Assembly (NCBI RefSeq): GCF_024298965.1
Contig: NZ_CP085193.1
Span: forward strand, 3,286,001 to 3,350,000
Origin: Streptomyces rapamycinicus NRRL 5491
Lineage (GTDB): Bacteria > Actinomycetota > Actinomycetes > Streptomycetales > Streptomycetaceae
Length of the DNA stretch: 64,000 bases
Direction of reading: 5' to 3'
Below, piece by piece: positions 51,782 through 59,219 of this stretch; the stretch's first letter is position 1; the number at the start of each line of letters is the position of its first letter. Both the position numbers and the translations under genes were made by a program. Under the pieces are notes generated by a model. It did not search any database, had not been told where the DNA came from, and saw nothing but the letters and a program-made list of their open reading frames with translations.

Positions 51782-51789
51782 TCCCATAG
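50083..51789 (+). CDS. TnpB-like RuvC-fold protein lacking the zinc ribbon
   Basis: The 568-aa protein has an N-terminal helical part followed by a split RuvC fold: RuvC-I LLAVDLNTDHLATIVL (Asp323) and RuvC-II AAIVIENLGFSDAR (Glu384). RuvC-III is read as TRHHSAAVAIGRRGLG, where His466 or His467 stands where the catalytic Asp of TnpB (D-x-N-A-A) is expected. The zinc ribbon normally between II and III is missing; no CxxC occurs in YTSIWGERYWKSPL. The last 100 residues are Arg/Pro/Thr-rich and probably overlap guide-RNA sequence. GTG 50083 has AGGGGG upstream; ATG 50032 is an alternative. Related Streptomyces proteins are annotated as TnpB-related. RNA-guided activity is unproven. Confidence 0.75.
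   Translation: MARKRGRERELRVIAAPFTVAAPCGARIRDRPKDLTAGDVKVLTLVGEHLGHHQRADLAARVRTGNVPARQTGRAGRAGRKKQLTAVSSSRWAGAMTRVSEDQYQLSMRCLIDERAGLRCRIRKIEQRLAVACGHRQGRVRGYADRAERWQKQRHLSKLQARLAVVEQQIDQGRPSVTVGGRRQARARHRLAETGLTEADWRKRWDAARMFLTADGESGAPHGNYSITVDPADGSLTLVLPEPLRYLSNAPRGRYRLSCTVTFHHRRPEWLDRVSAHRAVRYDIVYDPARDRWYLDASWSTSTTAPPSPEEIRASGARLLAVDLNTDHLATIVLDPHGNPISEPHTIPLELTGPTTTRDGRQRAAITRLIALAHEHDCAAIVIENLGFSDARTTGRETMGRGRRGKAFRRTVAQIPTARFRERLRSMACHQGLAVIAVDPAYTSIWGERYWKSPLQQQTKTTVTRHHSAAVAIGRRGLGHRIRRRPGVTAPDQRIGQRRATGQTASLPRPRGTTSPPRTAGTPHQGSKTRPRRSDQLVPLPDLEDRSRGHQAPNSLVCGEITDTGQLP
51731..51752. ncRNA. Possible right-end hairpin / guide-RNA scaffold element
   Basis: ACCAGGC, 8-nt loop, GCCTGGT forms a 7-bp stem inside the 3' coding end of the TnpB-like gene. 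In TnpB elements the guide RNA overlaps the 3' end of the gene and runs past the element end. This is a positional inference only. Confidence 0.3.
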
Positions 51790-51807
51790 GAACGGTACAC
51801 CTGACCC

Positions 51808-52878
51808 ATGGCCCTCAGCGGGAGCGCACTCGCGGACCGGATCCTCGGTGGCTGGCTCGGCCGGATCGCCGGGAACATGCTCGGCAAACCCGTCGAGAAC
51901 GGCGACCATTGGACTCGCGACCGCATCGACCGGTATCTGCGCCGCGCCGACGCCCTCCCGCTGACCGACTACCTCCCCGCCCTGGAGCCGCCGCCCGATC
52001 CAGTGGAGTTCGAGCTGCGCCCCGAGTGGCAGAGTTGCGTGCGCGGCCGGATCCACGGCAGTTGCCGCGACGACGACGTGGACTACTCCGTCCTCGGTCT
52101 GCACCTGCTGGAGACCCACGGCCCCTGCTTCAGCACCGAGCAGGTCGGCGAGGTGTGGCTGCTGCGGCTGCCGTATCTACAGACCTTCACCGCCGAGCGG
52201 GCCGCCTACCGCAATCTCACGGCGGGGGTGAAGCCGCCGCTCACCGCGACCCTCGACAACCCCTACCAGGAGTGGATCGGCGCCCTTATCCGCGCCGATG
52301 TCCACGGCTGGGTCAACCCCGGCGATCCGCGGCGCGCCGCCGCGATGGCCCGCCGCGACGCCGTCCTCTCCCACACGGGCAACGGGGTGTACGGGGCGAT
52401 GTGGGCGGCCGCGCTGATCGCGGCCGCGTTCACGGCGGACGGTCCGCGCGCCGCCGTCGACAGCGCCCTGGACCGGATCCCGCCACGCTGCCGCCTGGCC
52501 CGTACGGTGCGCCGGATCGCGTCCCTGCACGACGCGGGCGTGGCGTGGGCAGACGCGCTCGCCCAGCTGGAGCTGGAGACCGCCGGACTGCCCTGGATCC
52601 ATGTGGTCCCCAACGCCGCCGTCCTCACGGCCGGACTGCTCTACGGCGCGGGCGACTTCACGACGACGATCGCCCTGACGGTACGCGGCGGCCTGGACAC
52701 CGACTCCAACGGCGCCACGGCCGGATCGGTCGCGGGGGTGCTGTGCGGCGCGGCGGCCATCCCGCCGCAGTGGACCGAGCCGCTGGAGGACCGGGTGCGC
52801 AGCGCCGTCTTCGGCTTCGACGGGGCCCGCATCAGCGACCTCGCGGCGCGTACGCACCGGCTGGCGGTGTCGGGGTAG
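51808..52878 (+). CDS. ADP-ribosylglycohydrolase family protein
   Basis: The 356-aa protein of the ARH/DraG fold removes ADP-ribose from proteins or small molecules using two Mg ions. It has DRILGGWLGRIAGNMLGKPVE, the acidic metal site SCRDDDVDYSVLGL, GNGVYGAMWAAAL and the C-terminal metal motif RGGLDTDSNGATAGSVAGVL. ATG 51808 lies 18 nt after the TnpB-like stop and just outside the element's inverted repeat. The gene therefore either uses a promoter within the element or has been cut off from its own. Its stop lies on a tandem repeat shared with the convergent TetR gene. Confidence 0.92.
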   Translation: MALSGSALADRILGGWLGRIAGNMLGKPVENGDHWTRDRIDRYLRRADALPLTDYLPALEPPPDPVEFELRPEWQSCVRGRIHGSCRDDDVDYSVLGLHLLETHGPCFSTEQVGEVWLLRLPYLQTFTAERAAYRNLTAGVKPPLTATLDNPYQEWIGALIRADVHGWVNPGDPRRAAAMARRDAVLSHTGNGVYGAMWAAALIAAAFTADGPRAAVDSALDRIPPRCRLARTVRRIASLHDAGVAWADALAQLELETAGLPWIHVVPNAAVLTAGLLYGAGDFTTTIALTVRGGLDTDSNGATAGSVAGVLCGAAAIPPQWTEPLEDRVRSAVFGFDGARISDLAARTHRLAVSG

Positions 52879-52919
52879 GGGTTTCGGGTCGGGGGTTTTC
52901 GGGTCAGGGGGTTTCGGTC
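52876..52919. repeat. Three ~15-bp repeats at convergent stop codons
   Basis: TAGGGGTTTCGGGTC (52876-52890), GGGGGTTTTCGGGTC (52891-52905) and AGGGGGTTTCGGTC (52906-52919). The first unit begins with the TAG of the ADP-ribosylglycohydrolase. The complement of the TetR stop (52904-52906) spans units two and three. Confidence 0.8.
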
Positions 52920-53671
52920 CGCTCGACGACGGTACGGGCCGGATCGGCGATGCGGTCCAGCCACTCCCGCAGGAGGCCGCGTTCGGGCGCGGTCAGCGCG
53001 TCCGTCCGGGGCAGGGCGGCGCGCAGCGTGACGGCGGCCGCGACGGGCCCGGAGTCGGCGGCGGCGGGCGCGTCCGTGGTGATCGCCGCGATGGCCGCCT
53101 CGCGGGCCGTACGGGACAGCTCCGGATCGCGGCGGTCCTCGGGCGTGGCGATGAGCGTGAACGTCGTACCGCAGCCCGCCGCGTGGACCAGCGCCGCGGC
53201 GCGCTCCTCGGGGATCGCGAGCCGCCCCGCCTCGGCGATGCGCCGGATGAGCCGGGCGAGCATCTCGAAGGCGGTGACGGCGGCCGGTGAGGACACCCCG
53301 GGGCGGTGCCCGCCGTACATCAGCGAGTACAGCGCCGGGTTGGCCAGGCCGAGTCCGATGTGCTGATCCCAGCCGGCGCGCAGGTCCCCGACGGGGTCAT
53401 CGGTGGGTTCCTCGGCGGCCTTGCTGTTCACGTACTCCGTGAAGCCGTACGCGACGACCGCGTCGAGCAGGCCCTGTTTGTCGCCGAAGAGCCGGTAGAT
53501 GGTCGGCGGCTGCACTCCGGCCGCGGAGCTCACCGCCCGGGTCGAGACCGCGTCGGGCCCGCCGTCGGACAGCAGCCGGGCGGCGGCCGCGACGATGCGG
53601 TCGCGATTCCCATCGCGGTCTCGGTTTGCCTCGTGGTTCGCGTCCGGCGCGATGACGTCCTCCCTCTCCAT
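52904..53671 (-). CDS. TetR-family transcriptional regulator
   Basis: The 255-aa regulator has a charged leader ([15 protein letters not shown]) and the TetR helix-turn-helix [44 protein letters not shown] (about residues 29-72). A C-terminal ligand domain with [11 protein letters not shown] follows. It is divergent from the NmrA-like oxidoreductase gene, with an inverted repeat in between, so it most likely represses that gene and itself. The inducer is unknown. Confidence 0.9.
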   Translation of the reverse strand: MEREDVIAPDANHEANRDRDGNRDRIVAAAARLLSDGGPDAVSTRAVSSAAGVQPPTIYRLFGDKQGLLDAVVAYGFTEYVNSKAAEEPTDDPVGDLRAGWDQHIGLGLANPALYSLMYGGHRPGVSSPAAVTAFEMLARLIRRIAEAGRLAIPEERAAALVHAAGCGTTFTLIATPEDRRDPELSRTAREAAIAAITTDAPAAADSGPVAAAVTLRAALPRTDALTAPERGLLREWLDRIADPARTVVERTETP

Positions 53672-53677
53672 GCTTCC

Positions 53678-53697
53678 AACGATAACAGGATACCGTT
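53678..53697. promoter_or_regulatory. Candidate TetR operator
   Basis: AACGATA-N6-TACCGTT is an inverted repeat (6 of 7 positions) lying 7 nt upstream of the TetR start and 66 nt upstream of the NmrA-like gene. The position suits autoregulation and repression of the divergent gene. Confidence 0.55.
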
Positions 53698-53762
53698 AGC
53701 GACCCTTCGTACCGGTGATACGTTGACGGCGTTAGCGCTGGAAACAGGCAGAGGAGATCGCC

Positions 53763-54626
53763 GTGATCATCGTTACCGGAGCCAATGGCCAGCTCGGCCG
53801 GATGGTCGCCGAACGGCTGCTGGAAGCCGTCCCCGCCGAGGAGATCGGCGTCAGCGTGCGCGACGTGGAGGCGGCGCGGGACCTCGGCGCGCGGGGCGTG
53901 CGCGTCCGCCGGGGCGACTTCGCCGACCCGGACACCCTCCCCCACGCCTTCGAGGGCGCCTCGAAGGTCCTGATCGTCTCGACGGGCACCACGGGCGAGG
54001 CGGCCGTCCGAGGCCACCGCGCGGCCGTCGCGGCCGCGACGGCGGCAGGCGCCAAGCGGATCCTCTACACGAGCCACATGGGCGCGAGCCCGTCCTCCCG
54101 GTTCGTCCCGATGCCCGACCACGCCGCCACCGAGGAGGCGCTGCGGCAGTCCGGTGCCCCCTTCACCTCGCTGCGCAACGGCTTCTACATCTCATCGGCC
54201 GTGGAGCTGGTCAGGGGCGCACTGGAGACGGGCGTCCTGGCCGTACCCGAGGACGGGCCGGTCGCCTGGACCGCCCACGCCGACCTCGCCGACGCGGCGG
54301 TCCTCGCCCTCACCGGCGAGGTTCTGGACGGCCTGAGCCCCGCGCTCACCGGTCCCGAGGTGGTCGACATGGCCGGAATCGCGGAGATCCTCACGCGGCT
54401 GACGGGCCGCCCGATCCGCCGAGTGGTCGTCTCCGACGACGAGTACCGGGCGCGGTTGGTCACCCATGGCGTGCCCGAGCCGTCGGCCGACCTGCTCGTC
54501 GGCCTCTTCGCCGCCAGCCGCGAGGGCGACTTCGCGCCCGTTGACCCCACGCTTGCCGATCTTCTCGGTCGACCCCTTGTGCGCGTGGAGGACTACCTGA
54601 AGTCGGCGCTCACGACGCGTCGGTGA
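53763..54626 (+). CDS. NmrA-like NAD(P)-binding oxidoreductase
   Basis: The 287-aa atypical short-chain dehydrogenase starts MIIVTGANGQLGRMVAERLL (GxxGxxG dinucleotide loop). It has VRRGDFADPDTLPHAFEGASKVLIVST and ILYTSHMGASPSSRF, and lacks the YxxxK pair, as NmrA/QorB-like quinone reductases do. LRNGFYISSAVELV and VVDMAGIAEILTRLTGRPI complete the family pattern. The GTG start has GAGGAG upstream. Likely an NADPH-dependent quinone reductase or redox sensor, induced through the adjacent TetR. Confidence 0.88.
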   Translation: MIIVTGANGQLGRMVAERLLEAVPAEEIGVSVRDVEAARDLGARGVRVRRGDFADPDTLPHAFEGASKVLIVSTGTTGEAAVRGHRAAVAAATAAGAKRILYTSHMGASPSSRFVPMPDHAATEEALRQSGAPFTSLRNGFYISSAVELVRGALETGVLAVPEDGPVAWTAHADLADAAVLALTGEVLDGLSPALTGPEVVDMAGIAEILTRLTGRPIRRVVVSDDEYRARLVTHGVPEPSADLLVGLFAASREGDFAPVDPTLADLLGRPLVRVEDYLKSALTTRR

Positions 54627-54653
54627 CGTACCGAGGGTGAGCGCACGCGGACG

Positions 54654-55361
54654 TCAGCGGTCGGCGGTGTCCCATTCGCTGCCCAGCCAGCCGCTGTGGC
54701 TTTCGAGGAGTGCGACGAGGGAGGCGGTCACTCGGTCGTCCCACCAGTCCGCCGCGACCTCGAGCTCGAAGGCGCCGCCGGGGCCGCTGTGGAAGTCGAG
54801 GACGATCCGGCGGTCGGCGCGCCACTTCGTACGGCGCGGGGTGCGGGCGACGTCGCCGCCACCGATGATGCTGCCGATCGCGATGGCCACCTGGACGGGA
54901 GAGATCAGCCACCATATGAACCACCAGAAGGCCCGCCCCTTCAGTCCGACGGCGGGCGGCGCGCCGTTCTGCCGGACGGTCCAGCGGGTGCGGATCCTGC
55001 CGCCCCTCATGGCCGGTTCGCGGGTGATACGGGCGAGGGATTCACCGGCGGCGCCCAGTACGTCGTACGTGGCCGGACCGCCCTTGACCGCCGACGCGGT
55101 GACCACCTGCGCGAACACCCGCCCGCGGTAGGGGTCGGCCCAGAGGGTGAACACGCGGGTGCCGTCCTTGCGGGCCGCGCGGTATGCCTTCAGATCGCCG
55201 CCGGGCGGGTCGCGGCGTTCGGGGAAGGCGAGGGGACCAAAGGCGCGGTCGAGTTGGGGGGCGGTGTCGGAGGTCCGTATCTGCCAGGTGAGGCTCACGT
55301 CCTGCGGCGGCTGCTCGTTCCCGCTCAGGGTTTGCCCGCTCAGCCAGAGAAACCGTCCCAT
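54654..55361 (-). CDS. Hypothetical protein with a central membrane segment
   Basis: The family of this 235-aa protein is not recognised. It begins MGRFLWLSGQTLSGNEQPPQ. A beta-rich N-terminal half (FTLWADPYRGRVFAQVVTAS) is followed by a single strongly hydrophobic segment AFWWFIWWLISPVQVAIAIG (about residues 143-162), then a basic stretch (RTPRRTKWRADRR) and an acidic, Trp-rich C-terminus. ATG 55361 has GGGAG upstream; the longer frame to 55493 runs into the Sir2 promoter region. It is divergent from Sir2. It looks like a single-pass membrane protein with two soluble parts. Confidence 0.7.
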   Translation of the reverse strand: MGRFLWLSGQTLSGNEQPPQDVSLTWQIRTSDTAPQLDRAFGPLAFPERRDPPGGDLKAYRAARKDGTRVFTLWADPYRGRVFAQVVTASAVKGGPATYDVLGAAGESLARITREPAMRGGRIRTRWTVRQNGAPPAVGLKGRAFWWFIWWLISPVQVAIAIGSIIGGGDVARTPRRTKWRADRRIVLDFHSGPGGAFELEVAADWWDDRVTASLVALLESHSGWLGSEWDTADR

Positions 55362-55477
55362 CCCCGTACTCTCCCCGTTTGCCGTGCCTGACCTGTCCTG
55401 ACCGGTGCCGGGTCGGACTCTACCCGTCCGGTTGCCGGCACTCGCCACCGCCGGCAACGCGTGCGTACGCTCGCCGC

Positions 55478-56230
55478 ATGAGCAGCGAGACAACGCACCG
55501 GCCGCTGGTGGCGATCCTGAGCGGGGCGGGTATCTCCACCGACTCCGGGATCCCCGACTACCGCGGCCCGCAGGGGTTGTGGCGGCGGGACCCCGAGGCC
55601 GAGAAGCTCGTGACGTACGAGTACTACATGACCGACCCCGAGATCCGGCGCCGCTCCTGGGAGATGCGGCGCGACAGCGAGGCGCTGCGCGCCCGGCCCA
55701 ACGGGGCGCACGAGGCCGTCGCCCGGCTGGAGCGCTCGGGTGTGCCGGTGCGGGTGATCACCCAGAACGTGGACGGGCTGCACCAGATCGCCGGTATGCC
55801 CGCGCGCAAGGTGCTGGAATTGCACGGCACCGCGCGGGCCGTGCGGTGCACCCACTGCGAGGCGCGGTCCGGGATGGACGAGGCGCTGGATCGGGTCGCG
55901 GCGGGTGAGGCGGACCCGGCGTGCCGGGAGTGCGGCGGGATCCTGAAGTCGGCCACGGTGATGTTCGGGGAGAGCCTCGATCCGGAGGTGCTGACGGAAG
56001 CGGTCGCGGTGGCGCAGGCGTGCGAGATCTTCATCGCGGTGGGTAGCAGCCTCCAGGTTCAGCCCGCGGCCTCGCTCGCCGGGCTGGCCGCCGAGCATGG
56101 GGCCCGGCTGATCATCGTCAATGCGGAGCCGACGCCGTACGACGAGCTCGCGGACGAGGTTGTTCGTGAGCCCATCAGTGTGGCGCTGCCCGCGCTGCTG
56201 GATCGCATCGCGGTGGGTGACGGGGGCTGA
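55478..56230 (+). CDS. Sir2-family NAD-dependent protein deacylase
   Basis: The 250-aa sirtuin has LVAILSGAGISTDSGIPDYRG (NAD loop), RVITQNVDGLHQIAG, the catalytic His in LELHGTARAV, a Cys4 zinc site (CTHC and CREC), VMFGESLD and FIAVGSSLQVQPAASL. It removes acyl groups from lysines in the cytoplasm; acetyl-CoA synthetase-type enzymes are classic targets. ATG 55478 is preferred to the longer frame from 55379, which carries no family sequence. It is convergent with ogt, and the 3' spacer carries 23-bp repeats. Confidence 0.95.
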   Translation: MSSETTHRPLVAILSGAGISTDSGIPDYRGPQGLWRRDPEAEKLVTYEYYMTDPEIRRRSWEMRRDSEALRARPNGAHEAVARLERSGVPVRVITQNVDGLHQIAGMPARKVLELHGTARAVRCTHCEARSGMDEALDRVAAGEADPACRECGGILKSATVMFGESLDPEVLTEAVAVAQACEIFIAVGSSLQVQPAASLAGLAAEHGARLIIVNAEPTPYDELADEVVREPISVALPALLDRIAVGDGG

Positions 56231-56246
56231 TCGCCCCCGCCCCGCA

Positions 56247-56298
56247 TCAGAAATCGCCACCGTCCCGCGTCAGAAATCGCCCCCGCCCGGCGTCAGAA
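56247..56298. repeat. 23-bp repeats on the ogt stop codon
   Basis: TCAGAA recurs at 56247, 56270 and 56293, an exact 23-bp period, inside units of TCAGAAATCGCC...CCCG-CG type. The third copy is the C-terminal codon and stop (TTCTGA on the minus strand) of the methyltransferase gene, so the gene end has been duplicated twice into the spacer. Confidence 0.85.
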
Positions 56299-56796
56299 GA
56301 GGCCGGGCAGTTCCTGCCGGGCCTCGAACTCCAGCAGCCGCCGCTTGCGGTCCAGGCCGCCGCCGTAGCCGGTGAGGCTGCCGGACGAGCCCACGACGCG
56401 GTGGCAGGGGACGATGATGCCGACCGGGTTCTTGCCGTTGGCCAGGCCCACCGCGCGGGAGGCGGTCGGCTGTCCGATGCGGTCGGCCAGTCGGCCGTAC
56501 GACCAGGTCTCGCCGTATGGAATGGCCCGCAGCTCGGCCCAGACGCGGCGCTGGAAGGGCGTGCCGTCCAGGTGCAGCGGCAGGTCGAAGTCGGTCAGCT
56601 CGCCCGCGAAGTAGGCCGTGAGCTGGCGGATGGTTTCGGCGAAGGGGGTGTCGGCTGGGTCGCCGGGACCGCCGAAGGTTTCCTCGGGTGGGCGGTGGCG
56701 CTGCTCGACCATGTAGAGGCCGGAGAGGTCGGTGCCGGTGGCCACGAGGGTCAGGGGGCCGTAGGGGCTGTCGATGGTGGTGTGGGTGCGGGTCAT
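56293..56796 (-). CDS. ogt: Methylated-DNA-protein-cysteine methyltransferase
   Basis: The 167-aa suicide repair protein takes O6-alkyl groups from guanine onto its own Cys. It carries the N-terminal ribonuclease-like domain, then TPFQRRVWAELRAIPYGETWSYG (the helix-turn-helix binding the DNA minor groove), SRAVGLANGKNP and the acceptor motif IIVPCHRVVGSSGSLTGYGGG. The neighbouring minus-strand gene (Ada-AlkA) belongs to the same repair theme, separated by 159 nt. The C-terminal LPGLF ends on a tandem repeat. Confidence 0.95.
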   Translation of the reverse strand: MTRTHTTIDSPYGPLTLVATGTDLSGLYMVEQRHRPPEETFGGPGDPADTPFAETIRQLTAYFAGELTDFDLPLHLDGTPFQRRVWAELRAIPYGETWSYGRLADRIGQPTASRAVGLANGKNPVGIIVPCHRVVGSSGSLTGYGGGLDRKRRLLEFEARQELPGLF

Positions 56797-56922
56797 GGTG
56801 TTCCTCGGTGGGGTGGTCTGGGTGATGCGGAGTGGTGTGGTGCGGGTTGGGCGGCTTGGCGGTGTGCGGGGCCGCCGTTTCGTTGCCGAGTGCGGCTCGG
56901 TGGCCGTTTGTGCCCACCCGTT

Positions 56923-56946
56923 CCTCCCCCAGCTACCGCTGGGAGG
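56923..56946. repeat. CCTCCCCCAGC-TACC-GCTGGGAGG hairpin repeat
   Basis: An imperfect stem (CCTCCC..CAGC with GCTGGGAGG) lies next to the 3' end of the Ada-AlkA gene. I recall this hairpin, with its GTGCCCCC flank, as very common in Streptomyces intergenic DNA. It may serve as the terminator of that gene. Confidence 0.5.
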
Positions 56947-56955
56947 TGCCCCCGG

Positions 56956-58431
56956 TTATGCCGCTGGTAGGCGGTTGATGGCGTGGGCCGCGTCCGTGGC
57001 CCATAGGTACTGGACGGCGTAGGCGCGCCAGGGGCGCCAGTGGGTCGAGTGGCGGGTGAGGGCGCCGGGCGTGGCAGGCAGGCCCAGTTCGGTGGCGGCG
57101 CGGCGCACTCCGAGGTCGGTGGGGAGGAAGGCGTCCGGGTCGCCGAGGGCGCGCATCGCGATCACCTCGACGGTCCAGGGGCCGAGCCCCGGCAGCGCGC
57201 CGAGGCTCGCGCGGGCCTCGTCCCAGTCGCTGCCGACGCCGAGCGCGACCCGGCCCTCGGCGAGCGCGCCGATCAGCCCGGTGAGGGTGGCGCGGCGGGT
57301 GCGGGGCATGGCCAGCTGCTCGGGGTCGAGCCCGGCGAGGGCCTGGACGGACGGGAAGAGGTGGGTCAGGCCGCCCGCCGGGTCCTCCACGGGCTCGCCG
57401 TGCGCCGTGACCAGGCGCCCGGCGTGGGTGCGGGCGGCCGCCGTGGACACCTGCTGGCCGAGCACCGCGCGCACCGCGAACTCGTCCGCGTCCACCGCGC
57501 GCGGCACCCGCCGCCCCGGGGCCTTGTCGACCAGCGGGGCCAGCTGGAGGTCCGTACGGAGCAGGTCGTCCACGGCGGCGGGGTCCGCGTCGAGGTCCAG
57601 CAGCCGCCGGCAGCGGCTGATCGCACCGGCCAGGTCGCGCAGGTCGGCGAGGGAGAGCTGGCAGGCGATGTGGTCCGGCCGGGGGCTGAGGGTGACCACC
57701 CCGGGCCCGTACGGCAGCCGCAGGGTGCGCCGGTACGCGCCGTCGCGCCACTCCTCGACGCCGGGGACGGCGGTGGCGGCGAGGTGGCCGAAGAGGTTGT
57801 CGGGGCACAGCGGCGCCCGGAACGGCAGCCGCAGCGTGAGCACGCCCGGCACGCTGGTCCGCGGCCCCCGGCCGGCCCGCTGCCGCAGCTCGGTCGGGGA
57901 GAGCGCGAAGATCTCGCGTACGGTCTCGTTGAACGCGCGGACACTGGCGAACCCGGCCGCGAAGGCGATGTCCGCCATCGGCAGGGCGCTCGTCTCGATC
58001 AGCAGCCGCGCGGTCTGCGCCCGCTGGGCCCTGGCGAGCGCGAGCGGGCCCGCGCCGAGCTCGGCGAGCAGCTGCCGCTCGATCTGCCGGGTGCTGTATC
58101 CCAGCCGGGCGGCGAGACCGGGCACCCCGTCCCGGTCCACCACGCCGTCGGCGATCAGCCGCATGGCGCGGGCCACCAGATCCGCCCGCTCGTTCCACTG
58201 CGGCGAGCCGGGGCTGGCGTCCGGGCGGCACCGCTTGCAGGCCCGGAACCCGGCCTGCTGGGCGGCCGCGGCGCTGGGGTAGAACCGCATGTTCTCGGGC
58301 TTGGGCCCGACGACCGGGCAGCTCGGCCGGCAGTAGATCCCGGTGGTCACGACGGCGATGAAGAACCACCCGTCGAAGCGGGCGTCCTTCGCCTGTGCGG
58401 CGCGGAGGCACCGGTCGGTGTCGGTGTGCAT
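56956..58431 (-). CDS. alkA: Ada N-terminal / AraC / AlkA fusion (DNA-3-methyladenine glycosylase II)
   Basis: The 491-aa protein fuses three parts. First is an Ada zinc domain (residues 1-80) with Cys34, Cys38, Cys65 and Cys68, equivalent to Ada's metal and methylphosphotriester acceptor Cys (TGIYCRPSCP, FRACKRCRPD). Second is an AraC helix-turn-helix (MADIAFAAGFASVRAFNETVREIF). Third is an AlkA HhH-GPD glycosylase (GQQVSTAAARTHAGRLV, LPGLGPWTVEVIAMRALGDPDAFLPTDLGVRR, where the Asp after PT is catalytic). It can both sense alkylation and excise alkylated bases. ATG 58431 is the start giving the complete Ada domain. It probably activates itself and perhaps ogt. Confidence 0.95.
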   Translation of the reverse strand: MHTDTDRCLRAAQAKDARFDGWFFIAVVTTGIYCRPSCPVVGPKPENMRFYPSAAAAQQAGFRACKRCRPDASPGSPQWNERADLVARAMRLIADGVVDRDGVPGLAARLGYSTRQIERQLLAELGAGPLALARAQRAQTARLLIETSALPMADIAFAAGFASVRAFNETVREIFALSPTELRQRAGRGPRTSVPGVLTLRLPFRAPLCPDNLFGHLAATAVPGVEEWRDGAYRRTLRLPYGPGVVTLSPRPDHIACQLSLADLRDLAGAISRCRRLLDLDADPAAVDDLLRTDLQLAPLVDKAPGRRVPRAVDADEFAVRAVLGQQVSTAAARTHAGRLVTAHGEPVEDPAGGLTHLFPSVQALAGLDPEQLAMPRTRRATLTGLIGALAEGRVALGVGSDWDEARASLGALPGLGPWTVEVIAMRALGDPDAFLPTDLGVRRAATELGLPATPGALTRHSTHWRPWRAYAVQYLWATDAAHAINRLPAA

Positions 58432-58550
58432 GGGTCCAGCATCCGCCAGCGGGGCGGGGGCAGGCTCGCGGGAATCCGACATCGACGTCGCGGCGCAAGG
58501 GGCGGGGCCCTGGGCGCGGGCGGGAGCCCGGCGCGAGGGCGAGGCCCGGG

Positions 58551-58637
58551 CAAGGGCAGGGGCCCGGGACGAGGGCGCGGCCCCGGGGCAAGGGCAGGGG
58601 CCCGGGACGAGGGCGCGGCCCCGGGGCAAGGGCGCAG
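58551..58637. repeat. 38-bp tandem repeat, two full copies plus partial
   Basis: The unit beginning CAAGGGCAGGGGCCCGGGAC runs 58551-58588 and 58589-58626 identically, with a partial third copy from 58627. It lies in the 58432-58808 gap (377 nt) between the Ada-AlkA gene and the conflict-system operon; the gap holds no gene. Confidence 0.85.
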
Positions 58638-58808
58638 CCGCTGGGCGAGGCGGGGGGTTCGGCCCGTGTGCCGGTCCGCCATGCCGGGACGATGGCCGCG
58701 TCCCGCCGCCCGCCCACGGCCCCCTGGCTGGACCGATCCACCCGCCCCACGAGGGATGTTGTGGCGAACGGGGAGACCAGCGGCTTGTGAATCGGCAATC
58801 ATGGGTGT

Positions 58809-59216
58809 GTGACGGACTACGCCGAGTTCCCGCTTGCCGATGGCACCCCCGTACGTCTGGAGCTGGCCCCCGTGGCCTCCTCCTCCGCCTCCGCGCCCGC
58901 GAACGGCACGGGCGAAGGCGGTAAGGGGCGTGGGCTGCCCGAGGGGATCGGGGGTGTGACACCGGTGGCGCGGGCGCCGAGGGGCGCGGCGGCGCTGGCC
59001 GGAGAGGGGTTGCAGGCCATCCTGCGGCCGCTGGGGCCGCTGCTGCAGGAGGTGCACACGGCGGTGAGCGCCGCGCCGAATCCGCCCGACGAGATCCAGG
59101 TGCAGTTCGGGGTGCAGATCGGGCAGGATCTCAAGCTCGGGATCGTCGGCGTCAACGGCCAGGCGAGCCTGACCATTTCGGCCACCTGGCAGCTGCCCGG
59201 TCCGCGTACGAGCTGA
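58809..59216 (+). CDS. CU044_2847-type (trypsin-co-occurring) protein of the VMAP system
   Basis: The 135-aa protein begins TDYAEFPLADGTPVRLEL and ends with a beta-rich segment PPDEIQVQFGVQIGQDLKLGIV and GQASLTISATWQ, the Trypco1/CU044_2847 pattern. It regularly accompanies trypsin-like proteases in conflict systems and is thought to be a partner or processed substrate. GTG 58809 has no Shine-Dalgarno, so the mRNA may be leaderless. It is the first gene of a tightly packed operon (3 nt to the next start). Function is inferred from association only. Confidence 0.8.
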   Translation: MTDYAEFPLADGTPVRLELAPVASSSASAPANGTGEGGKGRGLPEGIGGVTPVARAPRGAAALAGEGLQAILRPLGPLLQEVHTAVSAAPNPPDEIQVQFGVQIGQDLKLGIVGVNGQASLTISATWQLPGPRTS

Positions 59217-59219
59217 CCG

